This document shows positions 8,243-15,476 of a stretch of 64,000 nt of DNA, piece by piece. The position numbers and the translations under genes are program-made. The stretch's first letter is position 1. Every line of letters begins with the position of its first letter. The notes under the pieces are model-generated. The model did no database searches, was not told the origin of the DNA, and worked only from the letters and a program-made list of their open reading frames with translations. Where the stretch lies: NCBI RefSeq assembly GCF_030315745.1, contig NZ_JASXSH010000004.1, forward strand, positions 62,001 through 126,000. Direction: 5' to 3'. The DNA comes from Gordonia heveisoli (lineage in GTDB: Bacteria; Actinomycetota; Actinomycetes; Mycobacteriales; Mycobacteriaceae).

Positions 8243-9538
8243 ATGACCGGGGATGCACAGCCTGCGACCACGTCCAGCGCCGACCGGAAAGGCCGCGAAT
8301 TCGATGTCGTCGTATTCGGCGCCACCGGTTTCGTCGGGGAACTCACCGCCCGATATCTCGCCGACCACGCACCGATCGGCATCAAGGTCGCGTTGGCCGG
8401 ACGCAATGAGACCAAATTGGCGTCGGTGCGCCGCAACCTCCCCGAACGCGCACATTCGTGGCCGCTGATCATCGCCGACTCGGCGTCGCCGAGCGCGCTG
8501 GACGCCCTCGTCGCCCGGACTCACGTCGTCATCACCACCGTCGGCCCCTACCTGCGCTACGGCGAATCACTGGTCGTCGCCGCGGCCAGTGCCGGTACCG
8601 ACTACGTCGACCTCACCGGCGAGGTCCCGTTTGTGCGCTACTCCATCGACAAGGTGCACGAGACCGCCACCGCCACCGGTGCCCGGATCGTGCATTCCTG
8701 CGGATTCGATTCCGTCCCTTCCGATCTCGGCACCTACGCGCTGTACCGCAAGATCGCCGACGACGAGGCGGGCGAGCTCACCGACACCACCATGGTGCTG
8801 CGGTCCTTCGCCGGCGGCGTGTCCGGCGGCACCATCGACTCGATGCGGGTGATCGCCGAACAGGCGCGCGACGGCGAGGCCCGGCGACTGCTGCTCAACC
8901 CCCAGGCGCTGTCCGGCGGACCGGGCGACGTCCCGCGGGCGAGCCTGTCCTCGGAGCCGAGCGACATCGGGGTGATCAGCGCCAAGAAGGTCGACCCTTC
9001 GTTGCGCGGCACGCTGGCGCCGTTCTTCATGGCCAGTTACAACACGCGTATCGTCCGACGGTCGAACGCCTTGCTGGACAACGCCTATGGCGAGAACTTC
9101 CACTACGGGGAGACGATGAGCGTCGGCAGCGTGCCCGCGCTGTCGACGCTGGCGGCGGGTGCGGTCGCCGTCGGCACCGGATCATTCCTCGGCGCGATGA
9201 GTTTCTCCCCGACGCGCAGGCTGCTCGACCGGATCCTGCCCAAGCCGGGCGAGGGGCCGAGCGAGAAGACCCGCAACAAGGGCCACTTCACCACCGAGAC
9301 CTACACCCGGACGACGACCGGCCGCCGCTATCGGTCCCGGATGATCGCCCAGGGCGATCCGGGCTACAAGGCGACGGCGGTGATGCTCGCCGAAAGTGCG
9401 CTGACATTAGCTCTCGAACGCGACCGGCTACCCGCACGCAGCGGCGTGCTGACCCCGGCCGCGGCGATGGGCGACGCACTCATCGACCGGCTGAGCAACG
9501 CCGGATTCGTGATCGAGGCAACCGAACTCACCGACTGA
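8243..9538 (+). CDS. Saccharopine dehydrogenase / trans-acting enoyl reductase family protein
   Basis: A 431-residue NAD(P)-dependent oxidoreductase-like protein. The Rossmann motif is VVVFGATGFVGELTARYL near the N-terminus, followed by VALAGRNETKL and the family segment CGFDSVPSDLGTYALYR. The family includes mycobacterial Rv2449c and the trans-acting enoyl reductase Rv2953 of phthiocerol/phenolglycolipid synthesis. The ATG at 8243 is preferred over an in-frame codon at 8204 because it leaves a normal N-terminus. No lipid synthase gene is adjacent, so an enoyl-reductase role is only possible, not shown. Confidence 0.8.
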   Translation: MTGDAQPATTSSADRKGREFDVVVFGATGFVGELTARYLADHAPIGIKVALAGRNETKLASVRRNLPERAHSWPLIIADSASPSALDALVARTHVVITTVGPYLRYGESLVVAAASAGTDYVDLTGEVPFVRYSIDKVHETATATGARIVHSCGFDSVPSDLGTYALYRKIADDEAGELTDTTMVLRSFAGGVSGGTIDSMRVIAEQARDGEARRLLLNPQALSGGPGDVPRASLSSEPSDIGVISAKKVDPSLRGTLAPFFMASYNTRIVRRSNALLDNAYGENFHYGETMSVGSVPALSTLAAGAVAVGTGSFLGAMSFSPTRRLLDRILPKPGEGPSEKTRNKGHFTTETYTRTTTGRRYRSRMIAQGDPGYKATAVMLAESALTLALERDRLPARSGVLTPAAAMGDALIDRLSNAGFVIEATELTD

Positions 9539-9567
9539 CGGTTCCGACGACGGAGAGCCGGCCCGGC

Positions 9568-9759
9568 TCATTCCTCGATCGACAGGCTGCTCGTCGGGCA
9601 GTCCTCCACCGCGCGGCGGACCGCGTCGAAGTCCGCCTCATCGATCTCGTCCACGAGCAGATGCGCCTGACCGTCGTCGCCGACCTCGAACAGATGCGGC
9701 GCACCCGCCTCACACTGCCCGATGCCGACACACGTGTCGGTGTTGATGCAGACCTTCAC
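9568..9759 (-). CDS. Ferredoxin, [3Fe-4S] type
   Basis: A 63-residue acidic ferredoxin. Cys10, Cys16 and Cys54 form the C-x5-C...C-P pattern of small 3Fe-4S ferredoxins in actinobacteria, with an extra Cys4. Such ferredoxins usually feed electrons to cytochrome P450s or other oxygenases; no P450 gene is in this window. It lies 67 bp downstream of the hot-dog thioesterase gene on the same strand and may be cotranscribed with it. The coding strand is convergent with the preceding enoyl-reductase-like gene. Confidence 0.88.
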   Translation of the reverse strand: MKVCINTDTCVGIGQCEAGAPHLFEVGDDGQAHLLVDEIDEADFDAVRRAVEDCPTSSLSIEE

Positions 9760-9826
9760 GTCTTCGACGCTAAGCCTTCGACGGCCCGGTGTTCAAGGAA
9801 TCGTTCCGGTGGTCGGGTCCGGGTGG

Positions 9827-10474
9827 CTACGCCTGACCGGGATTGAGCCGGATGAAGAGCGCATCCATCTCGGCACACAACCGGTCACCGTCGTGCAGGG
9901 TGCCCTTGATGTACACCTTGCGACCGTCGATCCGTTCGGCCCACGCGCGACACTGCAGGGCCGTGTTGAGCGGGGTGATCGACCGATAGGACACGTTGAG
10001 GTAGCCGGTACGACTGACCCCCTGAACCGCGACCGCCGACGCGAACCCGCCGAGATCATCGAAGGCGGTGGCGATCTGACCGCCGTGGGCGGCGTTGTTG
10101 CCGCCCAGGTGGAAGTCGCGGAAGGTGATGGTGGCGTCCACGCCGTGTTCGTCGTAGTGGTCGACGGTGTACGGCGGCAGGGTGATGTTGCCGCGCGAGG
10201 GCAGATCGATTCGCGTGCCCGCCGGGGTGTGCCATTCGTCGATGCGCACCGCAGCCAGTTTCGCGTTGATCGCGGCAAGTTCGTCGATGAGCTCGTCGGT
10301 CAGCGCATCCTCCGGGCAGGCGTACCGAACATTGTCCATCAGGGTGCGCACCTGCTCGCTGAACTCGCCGTACCGCACCCCGCCGCGTTCGGTCGTGATC
10401 GCCGTGTGCGCGCGGAACCCGCCTTCGTGGGGATCCTCGGTCACCTCGCCGGCCGGGCTGGTCGTGTCGCTCAT
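9827..10474 (-). CDS. Hot-dog thioesterase, PaaI family (candidate DHNA-CoA thioesterase)
   Basis: A 215-residue protein whose C-terminal half is a PaaI/4HBT hot-dog domain: a FHLGGNNAAHGGQIATAFDD active-site helix, followed by RTGYLNVSYRSITPLNT and later strands. The N-terminal 90 residues are a family-specific extension. Hot-dog enzymes hydrolyse acyl-CoA thioesters. This gene is divergent from menB with only 94 bp between starts, and menaquinone synthesis needs a thioesterase (MenI) to hydrolyse the MenB product DHNA-CoA, so a MenI role is a reasonable inference. The ATG at 10474 is chosen; an ATG at 10495 is also in frame. A TTATAC -10-like hexamer (10489-10484) predicts a very short leader. 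Confidence 0.75.
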   Translation of the reverse strand: MSDTTSPAGEVTEDPHEGGFRAHTAITTERGGVRYGEFSEQVRTLMDNVRYACPEDALTDELIDELAAINAKLAAVRIDEWHTPAGTRIDLPSRGNITLPPYTVDHYDEHGVDATITFRDFHLGGNNAAHGGQIATAFDDLGGFASAVAVQGVSRTGYLNVSYRSITPLNTALQCRAWAERIDGRKVYIKGTLHDGDRLCAEMDALFIRLNPGQA

Positions 10475-10568
10475 CGTCCCACCGTATAAGAGCATGTTCC
10501 CCGGTCGCCCCGCAGTCCCGGCGGTGGCCCCGGACTGCCCGGGCCACCGACGTTCTAGGGTTGTGACC

Positions 10569-11531
10569 ATGACCGCGCAACCCGACACCGCGAACCCGTT
10601 CGACCCCGCCCAGTGGACCGTGGTGCCCGGCTTCGAAGAGCTGACCGACATCACCTATCACCGCCACACCGGCGAGGGCCGGGCCAACGGGATCGTGCGG
10701 ATAGCCTTCGACCGACCCGAGGTCCGCAACGCCTTCCGCCCGCATAGCGTCGACGAGTTGTACCGCACCCTCGACCACGCGCGACGCTCCCCCGACGTCG
10801 GCACGGTCCTGCTCACCGGCAACGGCCCCAGCCCCAAGGACGGCGGTTGGGCGTTCTGCAGCGGCGGCGATCAGCGTATCCGCGGACGGTCGGGGTACCA
10901 GTACGCCACCAGCCACGATTCCGACGTGAGCGCAGCCGGTGTCGAGGGTGTCGACGAGGCGCGGGTCAAGGCCGAGGGTGGACGTCTGCACATCCTCGAG
11001 GTCCAACGACTGATCCGCACGATGCCCAAGGTGGTCATCGCGGTGGTCAACGGCTGGGCGGCCGGTGGCGGTCACTCGCTGCACTCGGTGTGCGATCTGA
11101 CCCTCGCCTCCCGCGAACACGCCCGGTTCAAGCAGACCGACGCCGACGTTGGTTCCTTCGACGCCGGTTACGGCAGTGCGTATCTCGCCAAGCAGGTCGG
11201 GCAGAAGTTCGCCCGGGAGATCTTCTTCCTCGGCGAGGCTTACGATGCCGAGACCATGCATCGGATGGGTGCGGTGAACCGGGTCGTCGATCACGCCGAT
11301 CTGGAGAACACCGCGATCGAGTGGGGTCGCAAGATCAACGGCAAATCCCCCACCGCGCAGCGCATGCTGAAGTTCGCCTTCAACCTGACCGACGACGGCC
11401 TCATGGGGCAGCAGGTGTTCGCCGGCGAGGCGACCCGCCTGGCGTATATGACCGACGAAGCCGTCGAAGGCCGGGATGCGTTCCTGGAGAAGCGTTCCCC
11501 CGACTGGGACAGCTTCCCGTACTACTACTGA
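10569..11531 (+). CDS. menB: 1,4-dihydroxy-2-naphthoyl-CoA synthase MenB
   Basis: A 320-residue crotonase-family enzyme that cyclises o-succinylbenzoyl-CoA to DHNA-CoA. MenB hallmarks are all present: CSGGDQRIRGRSGYQYA (CSGGDQ at residues 97-102), the oxyanion-hole segment GWAAGGGHSLH, DADVGSFDAGYGSAYLA, and the C-terminal SPDWDSFPYYY tail that completes the neighbouring subunit's active site. Length matches Rv0548c. The ATG at 10569 follows a TTCTAGGGT element and a short leader. A reading frame extending upstream through the divergent thioesterase gene is not protein-like. It converges on an F420 oxidoreductase gene across a 36-bp palindrome. Confidence 0.95.
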   Translation: MTAQPDTANPFDPAQWTVVPGFEELTDITYHRHTGEGRANGIVRIAFDRPEVRNAFRPHSVDELYRTLDHARRSPDVGTVLLTGNGPSPKDGGWAFCSGGDQRIRGRSGYQYATSHDSDVSAAGVEGVDEARVKAEGGRLHILEVQRLIRTMPKVVIAVVNGWAAGGGHSLHSVCDLTLASREHARFKQTDADVGSFDAGYGSAYLAKQVGQKFAREIFFLGEAYDAETMHRMGAVNRVVDHADLENTAIEWGRKINGKSPTAQRMLKFAFNLTDDGLMGQQVFAGEATRLAYMTDEAVEGRDAFLEKRSPDWDSFPYYY

Positions 11532-11566
11532 TCGCGACACTCGGCGACGGTTCCTCCCCGAGTTTT

Positions 11567-11602
11567 GCGTTCGTCCCCGAAGTGCACTTCGGGGACGAAC
11601 GC
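11567..11602. repeat. 36-bp perfect palindrome with a third half-copy, between menB and an F420 oxidoreductase gene
   Basis: An uninterrupted 18+18 bp palindrome is centred on gtgcac at 11582-11587, with arms of the form gcgttcgtccccgaagtg. A further direct copy of ttcgtccccga lies just downstream near 11620, and a related ctccccgag just upstream. The two flanking genes converge here, so it can act as a terminator hairpin on both transcripts, though no T-tract follows. It also looks like a REP-type intergenic element. Confidence 0.85.
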
Positions 11603-11657
11603 GAACGTCGGGGAAGAACATTCGTCCCCGACTTTCAGTCGGCGAGGCGAGCCGACA

Positions 11658-12722
11658 TCAGCCTCCGAAGATGTCGCGCAGCTGCTCGGTCTCGGTGACG
11701 CGCTCGGCGTGGCTCGACGCGGTCGACGACACCAGGATGCAGGTGACCCCGGCCTGGCGGAACGCGTCGACACGTTCGGCGACATGTGACTTCGACCCGA
11801 TCAACGACATGGAGTCGACGAGGTCGTCGGGCACGGCCGCCGCGGCCTCGGCCTTCTTGCCGTCCAGGTAGAGGTCCTGGATGAGCTTGGCCTCGTCGGC
11901 GTAGCCGTAGCGGATCGCCAGCTGGTTGTAGAAGTTCTTGCCACGTGCACCCATGCCGCCGATATAGAGCGCGGCGTGGTGGCGGACGAGTTCCTTGGCG
12001 CGGTGGATCTCGTCGGCGTCGTCGGAGATGCGGGCGGTCGACTGCACGACGATACCCAGTTCCCCGAGTTCCGGGTCGCGCTTGGCCCGACCCGCGGCGA
12101 GGGACTCACCGAAGGCGGCGTCGATCTGTTCGGGGTTGAACAGGATCGGCTGGAATTCTTCGAACTTCTCCGCGGCGAGTTCGGTGTTCTTCGGTCCGAT
12201 GGCGGCCAGCAGCATCGGAATCCGCTCGCGGATCGGGTGATTGATGATCTTCAGCGACTTACCCAGGCCGGAACCGCCGTGTTCGACGTCCAGCGGCAGC
12301 GTGTAGTGCTTGCCCTGGTAGTTCACCTTCTCGCGACGCCACACCTGACGGCAGATGTCGGCGTGCTCGCGCGCACGGCCGAGCGGGTAGTCGTATTTGA
12401 CGCCGTGGAAACCTTCCACGACCTGCGGGCCCGACGCCCCGATACCCAGCACGAAGCGGCCGCCGCTGATGTAGTCCATACCGGCCGCGGTCATCGCCAG
12501 GTTGGTCGGCGTCCGCGAGTACATCGGCAGGATGCCGGTCTGCAGTTCCATCGTCTCGGTCTTCGCCGCGATGTACCCGAGCTGGCTGACCGCGTCGAAG
12601 CTGTAAGCCTCCGGAACAGTGATGCGCTGCACGCCGGCCTTCTCGAAATCGGCGAGGTTGTTGATGGTCTCGCGGAAGTCGCCTGCGTAATTGATCGGCA
12701 TGCCCAGCTTCAGTGATGTCAT
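11658..12722 (-). CDS. F420-dependent LLM-class oxidoreductase
   Basis: A 354-residue luciferase-like monooxygenase fold enzyme, predicted to use cofactor F420. It has the N-terminal GMPINYAGDFRETINN strand-helix, ELQTGILPMYSRTPTNLAMTAA, the SGGRFVLGIGASGPQVVEGF phosphate-binding region, and a long C-terminal helical part. Sequence and length resemble the Rv3520c-type mycobacterial family. The substrate is unknown. The ATG at 12722 gives the family N-terminus; an upstream in-frame codon at 12740 is less likely. It is convergent with menB and divergent from pitA. Confidence 0.82.
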   Translation of the reverse strand: MTSLKLGMPINYAGDFRETINNLADFEKAGVQRITVPEAYSFDAVSQLGYIAAKTETMELQTGILPMYSRTPTNLAMTAAGMDYISGGRFVLGIGASGPQVVEGFHGVKYDYPLGRAREHADICRQVWRREKVNYQGKHYTLPLDVEHGGSGLGKSLKIINHPIRERIPMLLAAIGPKNTELAAEKFEEFQPILFNPEQIDAAFGESLAAGRAKRDPELGELGIVVQSTARISDDADEIHRAKELVRHHAALYIGGMGARGKNFYNQLAIRYGYADEAKLIQDLYLDGKKAEAAAAVPDDLVDSMSLIGSKSHVAERVDAFRQAGVTCILVSSTASSHAERVTETEQLRDIFGG

Positions 12723-12805
12723 GAAGCCGCATTCTTCCACAGCCGCTCGACCATGCCGAGCGTTCGCTCAGTCCACGGCCGATGGCCGCTCCCCGACCCG
12801 CACAT

Positions 12806-12820
12806 GAACACTTGGTGAAC
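12806..12820. promoter_or_regulatory. PHO-box-like direct repeat upstream of pitA
   Basis: GAACACTTGGTGAAC has two GAAC cores spaced 11 bp apart (GTTCACCAAGTGTTC on the other strand), 95 bp before the pitA start codon. It matches the element at 4605-4619 in 14 of 15 positions. Its position before a phosphate transporter gene supports a phosphate-response role. Confidence 0.5.
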
Positions 12821-12915
12821 ATCCTCACAAAGCGGACATATCCGCAGGTCACGATCAACACCCGGGGTTTTGGATTTTTAGGTGTAAACCACCACCGCAT
12901 CGCATCATTATTGAC

Positions 12916-14148
12916 ATGAGCGGAGAGATGCTGATTCTGGTGCTGCTGGTGATCACGGCACTCGGTTTCGACTTCACCAACGGCTTCCACGACACCGGCA
13001 ACGCCATGGCCACCTCCATCGCCACCGGAGCTCTCAAGCCCAAGATCGCCGTGGGACTCTCGGCAATCCTGAACCTCGTCGGCGCCTTCCTCTCCGTCGA
13101 GGTGGCCGCGACGATCACCAAGGACGTCCTCAAGATCCAGGACAAGACAGGCGAACTCGTCGCCGGCCTCGACGCCACGACGGCCCTGCTGATCATCTTC
13201 GCCGGCCTCATCGGCGGCATCCTCTGGAATCTCTTCACCTGGCTGTTCGGCCTGCCGTCGAGTTCTTCGCACGCCCTGTTCGGCGGGCTGATCGGTTCGG
13301 GCCTGGCCGCCATCGGCATGAGCGGGATCAACTGGCACGGCATCACCTCCAAGATCCTCATCCCCGCGCTGCTCGCCCCGGTCATCGCCTGCCTCGTCGC
13401 CGGATGCGGCACCTGGCTGGTGTTCCGGATCACCCGGTCCATCACCGCGCACAAGAAAAAGGAAGACGGCTTCCGCACCGGCCAGGTCGCGACCGCTTCG
13501 CTGGTCTCCCTCGCGCACGGCACCGGTGACGCACAGAAGACGATGGGTGTCATCGCGATGGCGCTCATCGCCTCCGGTCACCTCGACTCCTCGTCCGTCA
13601 GCCACGGCCTGCCGTTCTGGGTGGTCTTCAGCTGCGCAGGCGCGATCGCACTGGGCACCTATCTCGGCGGCTGGCGCATCATCCGCACGCTCGGCAAGGG
13701 ACTGGTCGAGATCTCCTCGCCGCAGGGTATGGCCGCCGAGGCGTCGTCGGCCGCGATCATCCTCACCAGCTCGGCCGCCGGCATGGCACTGTCGACCACC
13801 CACGTCGCCACCGGTTCGATCCTCGGTTCCGGTGTCGGCAAGAAGGGCGCGCAGGTCCGCTGGTCGGTCGCCGGCCGCATGGTCGTCGCGTGGGTGACCA
13901 CGCTGCCGGCCGCGGGCGCTGTCGGCGCCGCGTGCTACTACCTGGCCCACCTGCTCGGTGACGTGGCAGGCGCGATCGCCATCTTCATCGTCCTCGTCAT
14001 CGCCGCGGGCTACATGTACTGGCGCGCACAGCAGAACAAGGTCGACCACAACAACGTCAACGAGGAATGGGAAGAGCAGGACGAGGTCATCCCGGCCACC
14101 CCCGCCGACCCGACCACCCCCACCACCCCGTCGACCCCGGTCGCCTGA
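12916..14148 (+). CDS. pitA: Low-affinity inorganic phosphate transporter PitA
   Basis: A 410-residue member of the PiT family of proton- or cation-coupled phosphate symporters of the cytoplasmic membrane. The two PiT signature repeats are clear: GFDFTNGFHD at residues 17-26 and SLAHGTGDAQKTMG in the second half. About ten hydrophobic segments are visible, and the polar C-terminal tail ends in a Pro/Thr-rich stretch. It corresponds to Rv0545c. No convincing Shine-Dalgarno precedes the ATG. It heads the operon pitA, small membrane protein, DUF3349, DUF3349, menE, and a PHO-box-like element lies upstream. Confidence 0.93.
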   Translation: MSGEMLILVLLVITALGFDFTNGFHDTGNAMATSIATGALKPKIAVGLSAILNLVGAFLSVEVAATITKDVLKIQDKTGELVAGLDATTALLIIFAGLIGGILWNLFTWLFGLPSSSSHALFGGLIGSGLAAIGMSGINWHGITSKILIPALLAPVIACLVAGCGTWLVFRITRSITAHKKKEDGFRTGQVATASLVSLAHGTGDAQKTMGVIAMALIASGHLDSSSVSHGLPFWVVFSCAGAIALGTYLGGWRIIRTLGKGLVEISSPQGMAAEASSAAIILTSSAAGMALSTTHVATGSILGSGVGKKGAQVRWSVAGRMVVAWVTTLPAAGAVGAACYYLAHLLGDVAGAIAIFIVLVIAAGYMYWRAQQNKVDHNNVNEEWEEQDEVIPATPADPTTPTTPSTPVA

Positions 14149-14175
14149 GACCGCACCGCAAAGGACTGACATCTC

Positions 14176-14457
14176 ATGGACATCGTCGAAGCGATCAGCA
14201 AGGTTCTGCTCGTCGGCCTACTGTTCGGTGCCGGCCTGCCCGCCCTCTTCGCGCTCGGTCTGCGCTATCACGCCCAGTCGGAGGGTGACGTCTCCGACGA
14301 CGGCACCATCACCGCACCGAGTCCGGCGCTGCGCGCCCTCTCCTACGTCCTGTTCGGCATCGTCACGCTGGTGATCGCGGTCGGGATCCTGTGGATCACC
14401 CGCCAGACCATCTACTACTACACCGGCGTCAAGTTGTTCCCCTTCGGCTACAAGTGA
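14176..14457 (+). CDS. Small two-helix membrane protein (Rv0544c-like)
   Basis: A 93-residue protein with two hydrophobic segments (residues 8-29 and about 56-75) separated by a polar, acidic loop, ending in FPFGYK. It matches the small membrane protein that follows pitA in mycobacteria (Rv0544c). It lies 27 bp after pitA on the same strand, which suggests an accessory role to the transporter, but no function is established. The ATG is preceded by an AAAGGA-type ribosome binding site. Confidence 0.75.
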   Translation: MDIVEAISKVLLVGLLFGAGLPALFALGLRYHAQSEGDVSDDGTITAPSPALRALSYVLFGIVTLVIAVGILWITRQTIYYYTGVKLFPFGYK

Positions 14458-14534
14458 TCCCGGCGCAACACCGTCCGGGTGCGACCCATCGGGGTCCGCA
14501 CACTCTCCTCGCTTCCGACACCGAAAGCCACCGC

Positions 14535-14873
14535 ATGTCCTCACCTTCGTTGTTCGAATCTGCCGTCAACTGGATCCGTACCGGATATCCCAACGGTGTG
14601 CCGGCGACCGACTTCCCGCCGCTGCTCGCGCTGCTCGTCCGCACCCTGAGCGAACGTGAGGTCACCGACATCGGGTTGCGGCTGGCCCGCGAGAACGACC
14701 CGGACACACCGGTCACCGAAGAGCTGATCCGGAACGCGATCGCCAAGGTCACCGACGAGACCCCGACCGACGCGGAGATCAATCAGGTCGCCGGTCGCCT
14801 CGCCGCCGCCGGGTGGCCGCTGGCCACACAACCGGAGTCCGAGGATCCGCAGACAACCAAAGTTGCGGTTTGA
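14535..14873 (+). CDS. DUF3349 protein, first copy
   Basis: A 112-residue DUF3349 protein (Rv0543c family): the signature is W-I-R-T-G-Y-P-N-G-V-P-x2-D-F-P-P-L-L-A-L-L followed by a conserved LSEREV helix and a C-terminal helix ending in AAAGWPLA. These are small soluble all-helical proteins of unknown function, restricted to mycolate actinobacteria. The ATG at 14535 gives the family N-terminus; the frame is open further upstream without similarity. A second, divergent copy follows at 15012, separated by a strong hairpin. Confidence 0.8.
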   Translation: MSSPSLFESAVNWIRTGYPNGVPATDFPPLLALLVRTLSEREVTDIGLRLARENDPDTPVTEELIRNAIAKVTDETPTDAEINQVAGRLAAAGWPLATQPESEDPQTTKVAV

Positions 14874-14920
14874 AGATCGCCCCGAAAGGGTAAGAATGGT
14901 GCGCTGACCAGCACACCAGC

Positions 14921-14949
14921 CCGACGCCGACCCCGCGGGGCGGCGTCGG
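14921..14949 (+). terminator. Strong GC hairpin between the two DUF3349 genes
   Basis: CCGACGCCG (14921-14929) pairs perfectly with CGGCGTCGG (14941-14949), continuing into CCCC/GGGG after a single bulged A. This gives a stem of up to 13 bp with a tiny apex. No T-tract follows, which is common for actinobacterial terminators. A -10-like hexamer begins 6 bp downstream. Confidence 0.6.
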
Positions 14950-14954
14950 ACCGC

Positions 14955-14960
14955 TATAGA
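14955..14960 (+). promoter_or_regulatory. -10-like hexamer TATAGA before the second DUF3349 gene
   Basis: TATAGA (within gctatagaat) follows the hairpin directly and lies about 50 bp upstream of the GTG at 15012. It would start transcription near 14967, inside what would otherwise be an in-frame N-terminal extension. No good -35 is seen because the expected position falls in the GC hairpin. Confidence 0.4.
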
Positions 14961-15011
14961 ATGTCCAGAATTGCGACTCAGGGGCCGCACGCGAGGAGAT
15001 CGGAGCAGACG

Positions 15012-15476
15012 GTGGACCGCCCACAGTTCCTCACCCGGGTTGTGGAGTGGCTGCGCGCCGGATATCCCGACGGTGTGCCCCAAGGTGACTACATCCCACT
15101 GGTGGCGCTACTGCGCCGCCAGCTGAGCGCGGAAGAGGTCGAGGCCGTCTCGGCCGACCTGATCCGGGAGTCGGCGCCACCACCCGAACCGATCTCGAAG
15201 ATCGACGCCGGGGTGAAGATCACCAAGGTCACCCACGAGATGCCATACGAAGCCGACATCGACCGGGTCCGCCAGCATCTGGAAACCGCCGGCTGGCCCT
15301 TCGACAATCATCCGCTGGACGACGGGATCATCGACACCGAGCCCACACCCGACGAGAACACGGCCGGTGAGGAAACGGGCAGCGGCGACTCGGGCAGCGG
15401 CAACTCGGGCAGCGGCAACTCGGGCAGCGGCGACTCGGGCAGCGGCGATACGACCGATGACACCGACTCCGAGTAG
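15012..15476 (+). CDS. DUF3349 protein, second copy, with repetitive tail
   Basis: A 154-residue protein with an N-terminal DUF3349 domain: EWLRAGYPDGVPQGDYIPLV, LSAEEVEAV, then KITHEMP-like and AAGWPF-like segments. After about residue 115 it becomes an acidic, disordered tail dominated by five SGSG(D/N) pentapeptides from a 15-bp tandem repeat. The GTG at 15012, preceded by GGAG, gives the same N-terminus as the family. An in-frame ATG at 14961 would sit directly on the -10-like TATAGA and is rejected. The 3' end overlaps the menE start by 20 bp, implying translational coupling. Function is unknown. Confidence 0.78.
   Translation: MDRPQFLTRVVEWLRAGYPDGVPQGDYIPLVALLRRQLSAEEVEAVSADLIRESAPPPEPISKIDAGVKITKVTHEMPYEADIDRVRQHLETAGWPFDNHPLDDGIIDTEPTPDENTAGEETGSGDSGSGNSGSGNSGSGDSGSGDTTDDTDSE
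15376..15450 (+). repeat. Five 15-bp tandem repeats in the 3' end of the second DUF3349 gene
   Basis: Units of cgggcagcggc(g/a)act start at 15376, 15391, 15406, 15421 and 15436; the last ends gata. They encode GSG(D/N)(S/T), so copy changes keep the frame. The array lies immediately before the overlapping menE start, so expansion would change the tail length without touching the menE initiation site. Confidence 0.95.

Noticed and set aside
10167..10568. 133-residue N-terminal extension of MenB
   Set aside because: It runs antisense through the thioesterase gene and lacks similarity; the ATG at 10569 gives the normal enzyme.
12259..14172. 637-residue minus-strand frame opposite pitA
   Set aside because: Low-complexity Gly/Asp/Arg translation antisense to a clear PiT transporter; no start-site evidence.
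14961..15011. Upstream ATG start for the second DUF3349 protein
   Set aside because: It sits immediately after the TATAGA -10-like element; GTG 15012 has a GGAG site and gives the family N-terminus.
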